A stretch of DNA of 64,000 nt, taken from Trematomus loennbergii. Lineage: Eukaryota; Chordata; Actinopteri; Perciformes; Nototheniidae. The translations under genes were made by a program, and so were the position numbers. Positions 61,148 to 64,000 of the stretch are shown in pieces (position 1 is the first letter of the stretch; each line of letters begins with the position of its first letter). The stretch spans positions 416,501-480,500 of the forward strand of contig JAAOOA010000189.1 of the NCBI GenBank assembly GCA_012861695.1, read 5' to 3'. The notes beneath the pieces are model-generated. The model saw nothing but the letters and a program-made list of their open reading frames with translations. It had not been told where the DNA came from and did no database searches.

Positions 61148-62294
61148 CCTTCGGCCCCCACCACGTTGAATAAACAGAAGGCTGCTTTTGTGGAGGAAGT
61201 TACAGCGCTACGTACACACAGTCAGTGTTACTGACCTGAGATGTTTTTATTACATGAATTAATTACATTGACCATACCGTTCACCATCCCCCACCCCCCT
61301 ACTGTATGTTTTGACATGTGGGTACCTACCCCCCTCTGAGTGAATACCTGTTGTACCTGTCCGGGGCTAAGCCCATAGGACGATGCTCTGATGTCATCAC
61401 CCTCGCACATTTGTCATATGTTTACAAAAAACGATGTTAACACTTTCTCGTTCTTAATATATGCTATATTTAGGGTCGATATGTGTTGAATTTACTTTAA
61501 AATAGCAGATCACTGTGATTCGGCTTAGTGAACGTGTGTCTCTTCCTCCGCGGCTCCTCCGTGCAGAGAGGCCCCCCCCCGTTGACAATTCACGAGCGTC
61601 TAACTCTCTCCTCCCTCCCCCGTCGCACCTTCTAACAGAGCCCCCCACATATAAAATCCCAATTTAACCCCTGGCCTCTGGAGCAGAAATGAAAGAGTTT
61701 TAAAAATGTTTACGTTTTGGTAAGTTTTTAGGGAAATGTTGTAATATTGCAACGTTGGCCTTAGGTGGGAGCAGAATTTCTAATCACATTGTCTGAATAA
61801 ATATATTGAACAACTAAGGGTTCATTTGCAGGATTGATTGCTTACTTAGCCCTATATCAGTATATAGCATGAATAATAATCACACATCACTCATATTTGT
61901 TATGAATAATCATTTATCATTTATTAAATAGTAAGTCGCTTTGGATAAAAGCATCAGCTAAATGCAATTTATGAAAGCCTCACTCAGGATTTTTTTAACA
62001 AGTGTTTTTATTGCTCTTGGGGCATTAAAAACAATATTTAACTTTAGTTTTTTATATAATATCTGCATTTTCTCTTGTGAAAAACTAAGTCTTAGTTTGG
62101 CCATAGTTATTTAATATATAGCGCCATCTCCTGGTTAAATCCTGAAATTGAAAATCTGGCAACGCCCTCTTGGAAAATAGTGGGAGGGCTTAACATTCCC
62201 AGATACTGGTCTTTGGCAGGTCTTAGGCAGGTAACTGGCTGGTAGTAGGCAGGAAGCTGTATGCTGGAGTCTGAAATAAGATGCTCCATCTGTA

Positions 62295-63908
62295 TCAGTT
62301 ACTGGTTGTGCTATAATCTGAGCTGCAATTTTTAAAAAGAACGGGTCAAGGCCGTCAGGCCCGGCAGACTTTTTAGGATCAATCGAGTGCAAACCCTGTA
62401 AGACTTCAGAGACCGAGAAATAAGCAAAATCAAAAACAGGGGAGTTCATCTCTTGACTATGGCTGTGAGTACGACCATTTAGAGAGTCATGACTTTGCTC
62501 ATCAAAAATGTGACCAGCCTTTTTGAAGTGAGCATTAAAGGCATTAGACATACCATCTGAATCTGAAATAAAAGATCACTGACCTTCAGTTTTTGTGGGA
62601 AACTAGAAACCTTCTTGTTCTGAAGTGATTTAATTGTTTTCCAGAACTTAGAATGGTCATTAAAACTATCAGTGGTTAAGCTCAGATAGTAATCAGCTTT
62701 AGCTTTTTTAATAAGGGAAGAACATTTATTTCTGAGGACACGAAAAAGAAGCCAGTCATCACTAGTGTTAGACTTTCTAGCTAAGGACCATTGCTTATTT
62801 CGATCATGAATGAGATCAGATAGTTCTCTAGTAAACCATGGAGTGTTCCTATTCTTAACTCTGAATTTTCTAAGGGGGGCATGTCTATTAATAATCGATA
62901 AAAAGTGATCAATAAAAAATTGGACGGCAACATCAACAGATGGAATTAACGCTGTGAAGTGCCATTTAACCTCCGCCAGATCGTGTAGGAAAGCCTGCTC
63001 AGAGAAGTGTTTGAAGCAGCGCCTGAGCACAATAAGGCCCTTGGCTTTGGGCAACTTAGTGCTCCTAACACAAGCGATAGTGCAATGGTCACTGATATCA
63101 TTAGGAAAAACACCAACAGACACAAACTTATGAGCTGCATTTGTTAGAATTACATCTATAAGGGTATCGTTATTGGGTTTGGCAGGGTTTATTCTTGTGG
63201 GACTATCAATAAGCTGAGTTAAATTCAAAGAATCACAAACCTGCTTAAACTGTGAAGATTTATCACTTAACCAGTCCCAATTTAAATCACCCAATAAATT
63301 GATTTCAGAAGAAAACTTAGACAACAATTCAGTAAGGCTAGTAGTTGCATCCATGATGGCCGATGGAGGCCTATACAGCCAATAACAGTGAGAGGAGCAT
63401 TTGCTATAGTTATTTGGACTGCTAGCAACTCAAATTGCCTTGGAATTGAAATTGAGTGAAGGACAGAGCACTGTAGTTTCTCAGCAGTGTATATTGCAAC
63501 ACCACCAGCTCTGCCCTTACGATCCGCTCTGAATACATTATATCCATCAATGTGAATAACAGTGTCAGTGACAGACGGTTTTAACCAGGTTTCAGAAACT
63601 ACAACAATATCAGGCTTAGCAACTAAAAACCAGGTCTTGAAAACATCTAATTTGGGCACTAGGCTTCTAGCATTAACATGCAGAAAACCCAATCCTTGCC
63701 TACAGCTAAACTCATTCGGAGTTGGCAAATGATGCAAGGAAGCAGAGAAACACTCAGGACCAGGGTTAATGTTAACGTTACCAGAGAGTAATAGCAGTAA
63801 CAATATTAACAGTCTGGGAGATGATTTTTTCACATGGGCTCTGGACGCGTCACTCCTCAGAGGGGCGGGGCTGCTCCGATCCTTCGATATTAGCGAGTCC
63901 AGAGTCAA
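62295..63908 (-). pseudogene. LINE endonuclease with 2A-like motif, copy c
   Basis: Two long frames. The 63282-63908 frame (208 residues) carries a leucine run (33-41), SGNVNINPGP (42-51), FLHVNARSLVPKLD, VSETWLKPSVTD (catalytic Glu of the APE fold), GYNVFRADRKGRAGGVAIY and the start of VIGC. The 62479-63354 frame (291 residues) carries GDLNWDWLSD, DSPTRINPAKPNNDTLIDV, NDISDHCTIA (SDH, catalytic His) and the NTPWFTRELSDLIHDRNKQW linker. A single base lost near 63374 splits YRPP; another near 62574 ends the linker. SAGPDGLDPFFLK, the usual entry to the RT, is at 62330-62400. The endonuclease nicks the target for reverse transcription. Confidence 0.9.
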
Positions 63909-64000
63909 AAGGGCATACGGGAGAGCGCATTTCGTGCCATGAAACGTCAGCTTTTGGTAAAAACTATCCGATGGAGTCAGCGCTCCAGAGGTTCCACCAT

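Larger units (their letters stand above)
58781..62292. mobile_element. TA-flanked composite element, 3.5 kb, non-autonomous
   Basis: Begins CAGATGGAGCGTCTTATTT and ends with the complement of CAGATGGAGCATCTTATTT, flanked by TA at 58779-58780 and 62293-62294. The intact LINE at 21655 gives the empty site (AAATATCAG). TA duplication and CAG ends fit the Tc1/mariner/pogo group. No frame longer than about 65 residues; the interior has direct repeats (60465-60550 with 61059-61147; 60038-60075 with 61266-61303), a GTGATTGGTCC repeat, a hairpin at 59394-59426 and pieces of other families. Confidence 0.8.
57165..64000 (-). mobile_element. LINE (CR1/L2/Rex1 group), copy c, runs off the window
   Basis: Same integration site as copies a and b. 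It is interrupted at 58781-62292 by the TA-flanked element; removing that rejoins the body at ATTAAAAATA/TCAGTTACTGG. The 5' end lies beyond 64000. Confidence 0.9.

Overview
The window looks like teleost fish genomic DNA, probably a young, repeat-choked accessory region. Three things point there: a single-exon fish-type odorant receptor, exons resembling the fish-specific N-terminal exon of FISNA/NACHT (NLR-C) immune receptors, and a repeat population typical of fish (L2/CR1/Rex1-group LINEs, a DIRS-type element, hAT and TTAA-inserting MITEs, a tRNA-type SINE, long GT/CA tracts). There is no prokaryotic-style gene organisation, and I found no intact protein-coding gene.

Layout. 1-6300 is one copy (A1) of a segmental duplication whose second copy (A2) is 43646-50155. 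It holds GT/CA tracts, a ZBED5-like hAT remnant, a SINE, a DIRS scrap and a fold-back TTAA element. 6384-8226 holds a THAP-domain fragment and nested hATs, and is repeated at 23690-26700. 8437-18833 is a direct tandem pair of about 5.2 kb units; a hAT sits only in the first and an L2-like LINE only in the second. 18834-21738 holds NLR-like exons followed by a LINE truncated at a recombination junction. 21763-26850 repeats 3965-8226 with extra hAT insertions. 26853-31062 holds a GA-rich 42-bp minisatellite, a TTAA element, a long GT tract and the second NLR-like exon pair. 31085-35865 is a nearly full-length LINE on the minus strand, split by a hAT. 35909-39110 is a hAT scrap and a broken DIRS element. 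39273-40489 contains a head-to-head palindrome and a TTAA element. 41265-42208 (minus) is the odorant receptor, broken by one missing base. 43646 onward repeats A1. After 50159 the sequence runs through several MITEs (two lie inside the minisatellite), a third NLR-like exon pair, and a third LINE copy carrying a 3.5-kb TA-flanked insertion and running off the right edge.

How the parts relate. Paralogous copies act as empty sites for one another, so many insertions can be bounded to the base with their target-site duplications: TTAA, TA, CAG, and 8-bp hAT duplications. The host signal is a cluster of decaying NLR-like N-terminal exons next to an odorant receptor, amplified by tandem duplication. 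The observation I rate highest is a 2A-like motif (NVNINPGP after a leucine run) ahead of the endonuclease in the LINE ORF, together with a hydrophobic leader. Family names rest on recognition by eye; no database search was possible.
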